Source of the DNA: an uncultured Porphyromonas sp.
GTDB taxonomy: Bacteria > Bacteroidota > Bacteroidia > Bacteroidales > Porphyromonadaceae
Direction: 5' to 3'
Length of the DNA stretch: 14,584 bases
Assembly: GCA_945965245.1 (NCBI GenBank)
Contig: CAMFNC010000240.1
Location: forward strand, 1-14,584
Position 1 is the first letter of the stretch. The number at the start of each line of letters is the position of its first letter. Both the position numbers and the translations under genes were made by a program. The notes under the pieces were generated by a model. That model did no database searches and had not been told where the DNA came from. It worked only from the letters and a program-made list of their open reading frames with translations. Below are positions 1-6,920 of this stretch, one piece after another.

Positions 1-53
1 GTCTAAGCGCACAGCCATTTCAGACCCCTTGATTTTATGCGGCTTCGGAGGAT

Positions 54-150
54 GCCGAAAATTTATGCATAAAATGAAATTGATTTATACATAAAACGCG
101 TGCAATTTATGCATAAAATGAAATCAATTTGTGCATAAAAGTTTTTCGGC
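54..150. repeat. Four 22-bp-phased palindromic repeats bounded by an inverted repeat
   Basis: A 14-base unit, consensus ATTTATGCATAAAA, occurs at 61-74, 83-96, 105-118 and 127-140, starting every 22 bases exactly. Its core TTTATGCATAAA is a perfect 12-bp palindrome in copies 1 and 3. Copy 2 reads TTTATACATAAA and copy 4 TTTGTGCATAAA. The 8-base spacers between units alternate: TGAAATTG, CGCGTGCA, TGAAATCA, so copies 1 and 3 share 21 identical bases at a 44-base distance (60-80 and 104-124). The block is bracketed by GCCGAAAA (54-61) and TTTTCGGC (143-150), an 8-bp inverted repeat. What it does is not known. It could be an array of dimeric-regulator sites on one helix face or a small repeat-built, non-autonomous element. 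The repeat itself is certain; its function is not. Confidence 0.9.
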
Positions 151-297
151 ACTCTGTAATGGGCAGAAAATCCGTCCCGTATTTGCAGACTCGATATCAC
201 ACATGCCAAGGACTTTGAGTACATATAAACTCAATCCTCGAGAGAGTATTTGCATAGAATTTAAGCTCAAAAGGAGGCAAAGTCACCTAATAAATAG

Positions 298-305
298 TAT
301 TTTTG
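298..305 (+). promoter_or_regulatory. Candidate -7 promoter box for ftsE
   Basis: TATTTTTG matches the Bacteroidota -7 consensus TAnnTTTG and lies 57 bases upstream of the ftsE ATG. No TTTG is found at the expected -33 spacing (about 19-21 bases upstream), so the call rests on one box and its position. Confidence 0.35.
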
Positions 306-361
306 TGCCATATGTGCGGATGGCTCATGATTGGACAACGCACGCAATTCATTCGGATATA

Positions 362-1120
362 ATGACAGACGAAATAATACGATACGAAAATGTGAATATC
401 GCTCATCACGAAAATCGAGTGATAGAAAGTTTGAACCTGACGGTACACCAAGGTGATTTTATCTATGTGGTGGGGCCTGTGGGATGTGGCAAGAGCAGCT
501 TGCTCAAATCTTTCTATGCCGAAGTAAAAGTGGAGGCAGATAGTGGCACGGCTACTGTGCTGAATATGAATTTGAAACGTTTGCGCCGCTCACGTCTGCC
601 GTATTTGCGCAGGCAGATGGGCATCGTATTTCAAGATTTCCGATTGATGGGCAATAAGACCGCTGCGGAGAATCTGGATATCGTGCTGCGTGCCATAGGC
701 AGGCGAAATAAATCGGAGCGTGCCAGAAGGATTGCCGATGTGCTCAAAGCCGTAGGGCTTGAAAATAAAGGCTATAAGTATCCACACGAACTTTCCGGCG
801 GCGAGCAGCAGCGTGTATCCATAGCCCGTGCTTTGCTGGGTGAGCCGAAACTGATTTTGGCAGACGAACCGACCGGCAATTTGGACATCGAAACAGGCAT
901 TGCCATCACCTCCTTGCTCCAAGAAATTGCCGCCAGAGGCAATACAGCCGTGCTGATGGCCACACATAACCGACACGTATTGCGGCAGCTACCTGCCACC
1001 GAATTGCATCTCGATGGAGGCAAATCCGAGTTGATGAGCTATATACCCACCACCGAAGAAGAGGAACAGGCTTGCTGTGACGATTTGGCGGATATGCCGG
1101 ATACCGAAGATAATGATTAA
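362..1120 (+). CDS. ftsE: Cell-division ABC transporter ATP-binding protein FtsE
   Basis: This is a 252-residue ABC ATPase. Visible motifs are Walker A (GPVGCGKS, 38-45), Q-loop (FQDF, Q91), signature LSGGEQQ (144-150), Walker B with catalytic Glu (LILADEPTGNLD, 164-175) and switch His (THN, H202). The single small nucleotide-binding domain and the VFQDFRLM Q-loop are typical of FtsE, which with the membrane protein FtsX couples ATP hydrolysis in the divisome to activation of peptidoglycan hydrolases. Close ABC relatives (LolD- or MacB-type) are the main alternative. The frame remains open upstream to base 131, but homology begins at ATG 362 (MTDEIIRYENV), so that start is used. An acidic tail (about 228-252, rich in Glu and Asp) follows the ABC core. 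No ftsX lies next to it, as I recall is common in Bacteroidales, where ftsX often sits elsewhere. Confidence 0.85.
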   Translation: MTDEIIRYENVNIAHHENRVIESLNLTVHQGDFIYVVGPVGCGKSSLLKSFYAEVKVEADSGTATVLNMNLKRLRRSRLPYLRRQMGIVFQDFRLMGNKTAAENLDIVLRAIGRRNKSERARRIADVLKAVGLENKGYKYPHELSGGEQQRVSIARALLGEPKLILADEPTGNLDIETGIAITSLLQEIAARGNTAVLMATHNRHVLRQLPATELHLDGGKSELMSYIPTTEEEEQACCDDLADMPDTEDND

Positions 1121-1150
1121 TAACCTCATAAATAAGAGCTATAACCAAAA

Positions 1151-2479
1151 TTGAGAGTAATGAAGTTTGGCGGCACGTCTGTCGCCTCTGCCGAACGGAT
1201 TAAACACGTTGCCCGTCTGGTAACGGAAACTTCCGAACCCAAGGTAATTGTGCTGTCTGCTATGGCAGGCACCACCAATCAGTTGGTGGAGATTGCCGCC
1301 GAATTGGTGCAAAGGGATAGCGATGTGGCCAAAGAGCTGATAGATGAACTGAAAGAGAAATATCTGCAAGCCACACGCGAACTTTACCCCAATCCGGAGA
1401 GCTATCGTGCCGTGTGGGAGCGTCTGGATGAGACATTCGTCTTTCTGGAAGATATGTGCAAGGTTTCCAACTTTACACTCTTCGACGAAAAGCGCATTTT
1501 GGCACAGGGTGAGTTGATGAGTGTGGCTATGATGCTTCAGCATCTGGAGGATATGGGCCTCCATGCATGCAGATTGCCGGCATTGGATTATATGCGCACG
1601 GATAAGAATGCCGAGCCTGACCTTACTTTCATCGAATTGCACTTGAGGCGTATCATGCGTCTTTGTCCACAAGATATCAATCTGTTTGTGACCGAAGGAT
1701 ATATTTGTCGCAATGCTTATGGCGATGTGGACAATCTGCATCGTGGTGGAAGCGATTATACGGCTTCACTGGTGGGGGCAGCTCTGAATGTGGACGAGAT
1801 CCAAATTTGGACCGATATAGACGGCTTGCACAATAATGACCCCCGTGTGGTAGAAGAAACGGTTCCGGTGCGCCGTCTTCACTTCGAGGAGGCCGCCGAA
1901 TTGGCTTATTTTGGTGCCAAAATCCTGCATCCCACCTGTATCCTGCCTGCCAAAGAACGCAATATCCCCGTTCGCCTGCTCAACACCATGGAGCCGGATA
2001 AACCCGGCACGCTGATATCCAATGATACGGACAAAGACCAAATCAAAGCAGTGGCAGCCAAAGACGGACTTGCCATGATAAAGGTCAAGAGCAGTCATAA
2101 TCTGGTTTCGTGGGTCTTTATGCGCCGTTTGCTCCAAGTATTCGAGCATTATCAGATATCCATAGATATGATCACGAGTAGCGAGGTGGGTGTATCTGTC
2201 TGTGTGGAAATGTGGGATGAGCTGCCGGAACTATTGGCAGACTTGCGTAAACTGGGCGATGTGAAGGTGGAAGAGCATATGACCATCATTTGCGTGGTGG
2301 GCGACATGGAATGGGAAAATGTGGGCTTTGAAACCAGAGTCCTGGAGGCTTTGGGCGATATCCCTATCCGCATGATATCTTATGGTGCCAGCGATTACAA
2401 TCTTTCGGTGCTGGTGCGTGAGAGTGATAAGCGTGCTGCCTTGGTATCCCTGAGCAATCATTTGTTTATCCGGAAGTAA
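1151..2479 (+). CDS. lysC: Aspartate kinase (aspartokinase)
   Basis: This 442-residue monofunctional aspartokinase phosphorylates L-aspartate, the first step toward lysine, diaminopimelate, threonine and methionine. The N-terminal KFGGTS (5-10), the RGGSDYTA motif (198-205) and ELAYFGAKILHP (250-261) mark the amino-acid kinase domain. Two ACT domains follow (about 300-370 and 377-440), the usual site of feedback inhibition by pathway amino acids; which effector acts here cannot be read from sequence. The start chosen is TTG 1151, giving MRVMKFGGTSV, because Bacteroidota homologues carry three residues before the MKFGG segment; the ATG at 1160 is the alternative. No lysA or homoserine dehydrogenase domain is attached or adjacent. 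It lies 30 bases after ftsE and two bases before menA, so it probably shares a transcript with menA. Confidence 0.93.
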   Translation: MRVMKFGGTSVASAERIKHVARLVTETSEPKVIVLSAMAGTTNQLVEIAAELVQRDSDVAKELIDELKEKYLQATRELYPNPESYRAVWERLDETFVFLEDMCKVSNFTLFDEKRILAQGELMSVAMMLQHLEDMGLHACRLPALDYMRTDKNAEPDLTFIELHLRRIMRLCPQDINLFVTEGYICRNAYGDVDNLHRGGSDYTASLVGAALNVDEIQIWTDIDGLHNNDPRVVEETVPVRRLHFEEAAELAYFGAKILHPTCILPAKERNIPVRLLNTMEPDKPGTLISNDTDKDQIKAVAAKDGLAMIKVKSSHNLVSWVFMRRLLQVFEHYQISIDMITSSEVGVSVCVEMWDELPELLADLRKLGDVKVEEHMTIICVVGDMEWENVGFETRVLEALGDIPIRMISYGASDYNLSVLVRESDKRAALVSLSNHLFIRK

Positions 2480-2481
2480 TA

Positions 2482-3375
2482 GTGGCGTATATAACATCTT
2501 TTCTGCGGCTGCATGCCGGATTGGCACGGTTGCATACACTGCCGGCATCGGCTGCCCCGGTATTGCTGGTGATGGTGTATACCTATCTTTTTTCATCGGC
2601 GTGCAATATCCTGCACGCCTTTCTTTGTTTGGTGGTGGCTCTTACGGCGCAGATTAGCAGTAATTATGCCAATGACTTGCTGGATTATAGGGAAGGCAGA
2701 GATACCGCTCGGCGTAAAGGCTTTGCTCGCCCATTGAGCCAAGGCCGAGTATCGGAGCGAGTGGTGTGGGGCGGATTGCTCTTTTGGCTGTTTGTCATGA
2801 TGGCAGCTGGACTTTGGGTTGTATGGCATACTCATTATATCTTATTGATAGTGGGTGTATGTGTGGCTATCGGCATCTTTGCCTATTCGGGCGGTCCATA
2901 TCCTTTGTCCACACATGGGTTGGGCGATGTGGCGGTATTGCTTTTTTACGGCATCGTGCCGGTGGTATTTACTTATTATGCCGTTACTGGTCAATGGCCG
3001 GACACCACAGTATGGCATATAGCTGTGGCCATGGGATTGGCCAGTGTGAATATTTTGGTGGTCAATAATTATCGGGATTATGAGGAAGATGTCGAAACCG
3101 GTAAGCAAACCACCATCGTTCGGTTTGGTCGCGATTTTGGGCCTCGATTGTATCTCTCCTGCGGATTGCTTTCTATCATATTGTTTTATCCGTTGTTTAG
3201 TCTCCCTTCCATTCTATTGGCCATGTTGTATCTGTCATTGGCCTTTCTGCCGGTCTATCGCCGATTGCTCCGTGAGGAAGGCAATGCGCTGAATGCTGTG
3301 CTGGCAGCCACCGGCCGCAATGTCTTTTTGCTTTCGCTAATGGGCATCTTGATGATGCTTATCCGCTATTTCTGA
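2482..3375 (+). CDS. menA: 1,4-dihydroxy-2-naphthoate polyprenyltransferase (MenA, UbiA superfamily)
   Basis: This 297-residue integral membrane protein is of the UbiA prenyltransferase type. It attaches a polyprenyl chain to 1,4-dihydroxy-2-naphthoate to give demethylmenaquinone. The two Asp-rich prenyl-diphosphate/Mg sites are visible: NDLLDYREGRD (64-74) and NNYRDYEEDVETG (195-207). RLHTLPASAAPV near the N-terminus and AYSGGPYPLSTHGLGDV (134-150) are MenA signatures that separate it from UbiA and heme O synthase. About eight hydrophobic helices fill the rest. The start is GTG 2482, two bases past the lysC stop, which implies translational coupling; no ATG lies near the N-terminus of the homologous region. 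It indicates menaquinone-based respiration. No other men gene is in the window. Confidence 0.88.
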   Translation: MAYITSFLRLHAGLARLHTLPASAAPVLLVMVYTYLFSSACNILHAFLCLVVALTAQISSNYANDLLDYREGRDTARRKGFARPLSQGRVSERVVWGGLLFWLFVMMAAGLWVVWHTHYILLIVGVCVAIGIFAYSGGPYPLSTHGLGDVAVLLFYGIVPVVFTYYAVTGQWPDTTVWHIAVAMGLASVNILVVNNYRDYEEDVETGKQTTIVRFGRDFGPRLYLSCGLLSIILFYPLFSLPSILLAMLYLSLAFLPVYRRLLREEGNALNAVLAATGRNVFLLSLMGILMMLIRYF

Positions 3376-3396
3376 AGCGATAAAGAATTTAGTGAT

Positions 3397-3404
3397 TAAC
3401 TTTA
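3397..3404 (+). promoter_or_regulatory. Weak -7-like box upstream of tgt
   Basis: TAACTTTA differs from TAnnTTTG only in the last base and lies in the 49-base gap between menA and tgt, 20 bases before the tgt ATG. No -33 TTTG is visible. It is a tentative site that could give tgt and the following genes their own promoter. Confidence 0.25.
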
Positions 3405-3424
3405 CATCCCAATACTGACTTAGA

Positions 3425-4555
3425 ATGGATTTTGAAATAAAAGCGCGTTGTGCGCAAACAGACGCCCGAACCGGAGTAATAACCACGGATCATGGTAACA
3501 TCGAAACACCCATCTTTATGCCGGTGGGCACGGTGGGCAGTGTGAAAGCGGTGCATATGCGCGAATTGCGCGATGAAATCAAGGCTCAAATCATTTTGGG
3601 CAATACCTATCATCTCTATTTGCGCCCCGGATTGGATATATTGCGCCAGGCAGGAGGTTTGCATCGCTTTGGTGGGTGGAGTCGTCCCATCTTGACGGAT
3701 AGTGGAGGCTATCAGGTGTTCAGTCTGACGGATAGACGGAAGATAACGCCGGAGGGAGTGACTTTTCGCTCTCATATAGATGGTAGCAAGCATCTTTTTA
3801 CGCCTGAACGGGTAATGGACATCGAGCGCACCATCGGGGCCGATATTGTCATGGCTTTTGATGAATGTTGTCCCGGCGATGCAGATTATAAATATGCGGA
3901 GCGTTCGTTGGCTCTGACGGAAAGTTGGTTGGATAGGTGCGTGAAGCGCATCGACGAGACGGAGTCGCTGTATGGTTATCGTCAAAGTCTTTTCCCCATA
4001 GTGCAAGGGTGTATATATCCCGATTTGCGCCGCCGAGCCGCCGAAAAAGTTGCGTCCATTGGTGCAGACGGTAATGCTATTGGTGGATTGGCCGTGGGTG
4101 AACCTACCGAAAAGATGTATGAAATGATTGAGCTTACGAATGAGTATCTGCCGGACAATAAGCCGCGTTATCTGATGGGTGTGGGTACTCCCATCAATCT
4201 ATTGGAAGGCATAGCACGTGGGGTGGATATGTTTGATTGCATCATGCCCACTCGTAACGGACGCAACGGTCAGCTCTTTACGTGGGAGGGTACCATCAAT
4301 ATCCGTAATGCCAAGTGGGCGAAAGAGTTGTGCCCCATCAATCCGGAGGGAACCACATGGGTGGACCGTGAATACACATTGGGTTATCTGCATCACTTAA
4401 TCAAAGCTGAAGAAATTCTGGGCTTGCAGATAGCCAGTATTCATAACTTGGGTTTCTATCTGGAGTTAATTGGTGAGGCACGCCGCCATATCGCTTTGGG
4501 CGACTTCGGAACGTGGAAAGATGAGATGGTATATCGGATGAATAAACGCTTGTGA
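3425..4555 (+). CDS. tgt: tRNA-guanine transglycosylase (queuine tRNA-ribosyltransferase)
   Basis: This 376-residue TGT exchanges guanine-34 of GUN-anticodon tRNAs for preQ1 on the way to queuosine. The substrate-pocket Asp is in TDSGGYQVF (D92), the recognition segment IVQGC is at 192-196, GGLAVGE at 220-226, and the nucleophile Asp is D271 in MFDCIMPTRNGRNG. Length and order match bacterial Tgt. The oddity is the zinc site. Where bacterial enzymes carry CxCxxC followed by a His, the aligned residues here are G309, T311 and D314 (in NPEGTTWVDREY), while the His (H340, SIHNL) is retained. The flanking P-E, the YLHHL segment and H340 align without gaps, so this looks like ligand loss rather than a sequencing error. 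The lptF/G-type gene follows after 13 bases, a pairing I recall as common in Bacteroidota. Confidence 0.93.
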   Translation: MDFEIKARCAQTDARTGVITTDHGNIETPIFMPVGTVGSVKAVHMRELRDEIKAQIILGNTYHLYLRPGLDILRQAGGLHRFGGWSRPILTDSGGYQVFSLTDRRKITPEGVTFRSHIDGSKHLFTPERVMDIERTIGADIVMAFDECCPGDADYKYAERSLALTESWLDRCVKRIDETESLYGYRQSLFPIVQGCIYPDLRRRAAEKVASIGADGNAIGGLAVGEPTEKMYEMIELTNEYLPDNKPRYLMGVGTPINLLEGIARGVDMFDCIMPTRNGRNGQLFTWEGTINIRNAKWAKELCPINPEGTTWVDREYTLGYLHHLIKAEEILGLQIASIHNLGFYLELIGEARRHIALGDFGTWKDEMVYRMNKRL

Positions 4556-4568
4556 CAGAATACGGAGT

Positions 4569-5663
4569 ATGAAGATTAAGAAGCTGAGCCGATTGGATGT
4601 ATATATCATCAAGCAATTTTTGGGTACTTTTATTTTTGCCATTTTGCTGATTATATCCATTTCGGTGGTATTTGATATCAATGAAAAGATTGTGGACTTT
4701 TTGGATCCCAAAGTTCCACTGAAAGCGATTTTGTTTCAGTACTATCTGAACTTCATCCCTTATTACGCCAATCTTTTCAGTCCGCTCTTTGTCTTCATTG
4801 CCGTGATTTTCTTTACCAGCAAATTGGCCGATCATTCCGAAATCATTGCCATGCTGTCCAGCGGAATGAGTTTTAAACGATTGCTCAAACCGTATATGAT
4901 TTCGGCTTCGATTATAGCTGTTGTTTCCTTTTTGATGGGCAGTTTTATCATTCCGCCGGGAAACGCACAGCGTATCAAGTTTGAAGATGAGTATATCAAT
5001 GACAGAAAGGATATCTATGCCGAGAGTGTGCAGATGGAGTTGAGCAAAGGGGTTTTTATCTTTATCGGTTCATACAGCTCTGCCACGAATACCGGTTATC
5101 AGTTTTCGTTGGAGAAGTTTGATAAGCGCGAATTGAAGTCACGCTTGATAGCCGAACGTGCTGTATATAACCCCGATAGTGCTAATTTATGGACGCTCTA
5201 TAATTTTCGCCTGCGCCGGTTCGATGGCTTATACGAAAAGGATAGTGTGGGGTATAGCATGGACACGCTTATTCGCCTCCAGCCAGTGGAATTTTTGGCC
5301 AGCAATAAGGATGTGGAAATCATGACCACACCGGCACTGATTAGGCAACAACGTATTCAGGAAAATCGTGGCATGAGCAATGCCAAGGTATATGAAATAG
5401 AGGTGCAGAAGCGATATGCTTCGTTTTTTTCGGCGTTTATCCTAACGCTGATTGGCGTAACGCTTTCTTCACGCAAAATGAAGAACGGTATGGGGTTGAA
5501 TATTGCCATCGGCCTGGGATTGAGTTTTGGCTACATCCTCTTTACCACTATTACTTCCACCTTTGCTGTGAGTGGTTCTATGCCACCATGGCTGGCTGCA
5601 TGGTTGCCCAATATGATATATGTGCTGATAGCCATCCGACTATATCAAAAAGCCCCACGCTGA
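4569..5663 (+). CDS. LptF/LptG family LPS export permease (YjgP/YjgQ)
   Basis: This 364-residue inner-membrane protein has LptF/G topology. Three N-terminal helices (about 15-37, 62-84, 108-130) are followed by a periplasmic beta-jellyroll-like region (about 135-275) and three C-terminal helices (about 284-300, 306-331, 340-357). The LSRLDVYIIKQFLGTF start and the SPLFVFIAVIFFTSKLADHSEIIAMLSSGMS segment, which includes the coupling-helix region that contacts the ATPase LptB, are family hallmarks. LptF and LptG form the LptB2FG extractor that pulls LPS out of the inner membrane toward LptA/LptC. LptF and LptG cannot be separated with confidence by eye, so no symbol is given; LptG is slightly favoured by its place after tgt. 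The ATG at 4569 follows the short GGAG-containing leader ACGGAGT closely. Confidence 0.85.
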   Translation: MKIKKLSRLDVYIIKQFLGTFIFAILLIISISVVFDINEKIVDFLDPKVPLKAILFQYYLNFIPYYANLFSPLFVFIAVIFFTSKLADHSEIIAMLSSGMSFKRLLKPYMISASIIAVVSFLMGSFIIPPGNAQRIKFEDEYINDRKDIYAESVQMELSKGVFIFIGSYSSATNTGYQFSLEKFDKRELKSRLIAERAVYNPDSANLWTLYNFRLRRFDGLYEKDSVGYSMDTLIRLQPVEFLASNKDVEIMTTPALIRQQRIQENRGMSNAKVYEIEVQKRYASFFSAFILTLIGVTLSSRKMKNGMGLNIAIGLGLSFGYILFTTITSTFAVSGSMPPWLAAWLPNMIYVLIAIRLYQKAPR

Positions 5664-5688
5664 GGTGCAAAATGTATTGTAAGAGATT

Positions 5689-6150
5689 ATGAAAGAAAAG
5701 AAACAACGCCCGATACTCATCAAAAACAAACGTGCCATTTTTGACTTCGAGTTGATAGACACATATATTGCCGGCATTGTGTTGGTGGGCACGGAAATTA
5801 AGTCACTGCGCGAGGGGAAAGGCAGTTTGGTGGACTCGTTCTGTTTTTTCAATAATGGAGAGTTGTGGGTCAAGAATATGTATATAGCCGAGTACTTCTA
5901 CGGATCATATAACAATCACACGGCACGTCGCGACCGAAAGTTGTTGCTTACCAAACGTGAATTACGCAAGATGCAGCAGGCTCTGAAAATCAATGGTATG
6001 ACCATTGTGCCGGTGAAGCTCTTTATCAATGACCGAGGCTACGCCAAAGTGGAAGTGGCCGTGGCGCGTGGTAAAAAACAGTATGACAAGCGTGCTTCCA
6101 TCAAAGAGCGTGAGGATAAACGCAGTATGGACAGAGCGATGAAGCGATAA
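5689..6150 (+). CDS. smpB: SsrA-binding protein SmpB
   Basis: This 153-residue tmRNA partner delivers tmRNA to stalled ribosomes in trans-translation. The order of motifs is canonical: NKRAIFDFELIDTYIAGIVL, GTEIKSLREGKGSLVDSF (about 35-52), the RRDRKLLLTKREL tmRNA-contact region (about 80-92), GYAKVEVAVARGKKQYDKR, and a basic C-terminal tail (KEREDKRSMDRAMKR) that inserts in the mRNA channel. Length fits the family. It starts 25 bases after the permease gene, with a purine-rich AAGAGA just upstream of ATG. The ssrA RNA gene is not visible in the window. Confidence 0.95.
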   Translation: MKEKKQRPILIKNKRAIFDFELIDTYIAGIVLVGTEIKSLREGKGSLVDSFCFFNNGELWVKNMYIAEYFYGSYNNHTARRDRKLLLTKRELRKMQQALKINGMTIVPVKLFINDRGYAKVEVAVARGKKQYDKRASIKEREDKRSMDRAMKR

Positions 6151-6164
6151 CGTGAATTTAATTG

Positions 6165-6172
6165 TACCTTTG
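6165..6172 (+). promoter_or_regulatory. Candidate -7 promoter box upstream of the PASTA gene
   Basis: TACCTTTG is an exact TAnnTTTG match in the 75-base gap after smpB, 53 bases upstream of the PASTA-protein ATG. No clear TTTG lies at -33. It would start a unit covering the PASTA protein, rluD, ddl and the acyltransferase gene. Confidence 0.5.
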
Positions 6173-6225
6173 GATATAAGTGCACAAATAAATTGCGAAT
6201 AAAATTAAACATTGGGGTAAATACA

Positions 6226-6873
6226 ATGAATTTCAATAAAAACTCCGTTTGGGCAAACATCTTGCTGATGATTATTATCAGCGTGGTGCTGGTGATAATA
6301 GGGCTGGTAGGTCTCAATCTTTATACTCGTCATGGTCAGACCACTCGGGTACCGGATATTGCCGGTATGCAGTTCGATGAAGCTAAGCAGGTGTTGAAAA
6401 AAGCTCATTTGCGCGCACAGATTGTGGACTCGGTATTCAACAAAGAAGCCAAGCCGGGAGCTATTTTGGATATCTCGCCCAAAGCCGGCACGGTGGTCAA
6501 GCCCGGTCGTTATGTATATATTACCATCAATCCCTTAATGCCTCCCACGCAGGCTATTCCCAATGTGGTGGATATGTCGGCACGCCAAGCCTTGGCATTG
6601 TTGCACAGCATGGGTTTTGAACATGTGAAGCAAAAGATTGTGCCCGGAGATTTCTTTGACTTGGCCAAAGGATTGCAGGATGCCCGTGGTCAAAAATTAA
6701 TGCCGGGGACGAGAGTTCCCTTGCAATCGATTATCTATTTGCTGGTGGTGGGGTATATACCACCGGATAGTTTGCAGATGGGAGAAACGGATCGCGCTAC
6801 AGACTCCACTTATCAAGCACAGAATACGCAAGATACCACCGTTCACACAGCAGATGACGAATCGTGGTGGTAA
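6226..6873 (+). CDS. Membrane-anchored PASTA-domain protein
   Basis: This 215-residue protein has an N-terminal cytoplasmic stub, one transmembrane helix (about 10-32) and two PASTA repeats outside. The first runs about 41-102 (RVPDIAGMQFDEAKQVL ... PGRYVYITI), the second about 111-176 (IPNVVDMSARQALALL ... MPGTRVPLQSIIYLLV). A Gln/Thr/Asp-rich, disordered-looking tail (about 180-215) ends DDESWW. PASTA domains bind peptidoglycan or beta-lactams in PknB-type kinases and PBPs, but there is no kinase or transpeptidase domain here. Stand-alone PASTA proteins beside rluD and ddl recur in Bacteroidales as I recall; their role is unproven, and peptidoglycan sensing or tethering is an inference. The ATG at 6226 is used; a TTG 33 bases upstream is in frame but lies among AT-rich leader sequence. 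Confidence 0.85.
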   Translation: MNFNKNSVWANILLMIIISVVLVIIGLVGLNLYTRHGQTTRVPDIAGMQFDEAKQVLKKAHLRAQIVDSVFNKEAKPGAILDISPKAGTVVKPGRYVYITINPLMPPTQAIPNVVDMSARQALALLHSMGFEHVKQKIVPGDFFDLAKGLQDARGQKLMPGTRVPLQSIIYLLVVGYIPPDSLQMGETDRATDSTYQAQNTQDTTVHTADDESWW

Positions 6874-6920
6874 ATAAAAACAATGAAAATATCGACAGGA
6901 ATGCTCTTAATCCCCTATTT

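Larger units (their letters stand above)
1..361. other. Non-coding leader region upstream of ftsE
   Basis: This stretch has no convincing gene on either strand. It contains the phased palindrome array at 54-150, a short hairpin (TTCGG at 44-48 with CCGAA at 55-59, six-base loop), and a 6-bp inverted repeat TTGAGT/ACTCAA at 215-220 and 229-234 with an eight-base loop. Neither hairpin is followed by a convincing T-tract, so neither is called a terminator. A reading frame in phase with ftsE stays open from base 131, but its translation has no family features and passes through the palindrome array, so it is treated as leader. Bases 1-50 may belong to the tail of an upstream gene or element outside the window; I recognise nothing in them. 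Confidence 0.6.

Noticed and set aside
44..59. Hairpin TTCGG-AGGATG-CCGAA as an intrinsic terminator
   Set aside because: The stem is only 5 bp and no T-tract follows on the + strand. It is better seen as part of the edge of the repeat block.
61..140. CRISPR-like array
   Set aside because: The repeats are 14 bases with 8-base spacers, and two spacers are nearly the same. This is a tandem or operator-type repeat, with no cas genes nearby.
131..361. N-terminal extension of FtsE by 77 residues
   Set aside because: The extra residues show no conserved pattern, start inside the palindrome array, and precede a clear FtsE N-terminus at ATG 362.
1139..1741. Minus-strand open frame (200 codons) opposite lysC
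   Set aside because: It lies wholly opposite the conserved kinase domain of lysC and has no recognisable domain.
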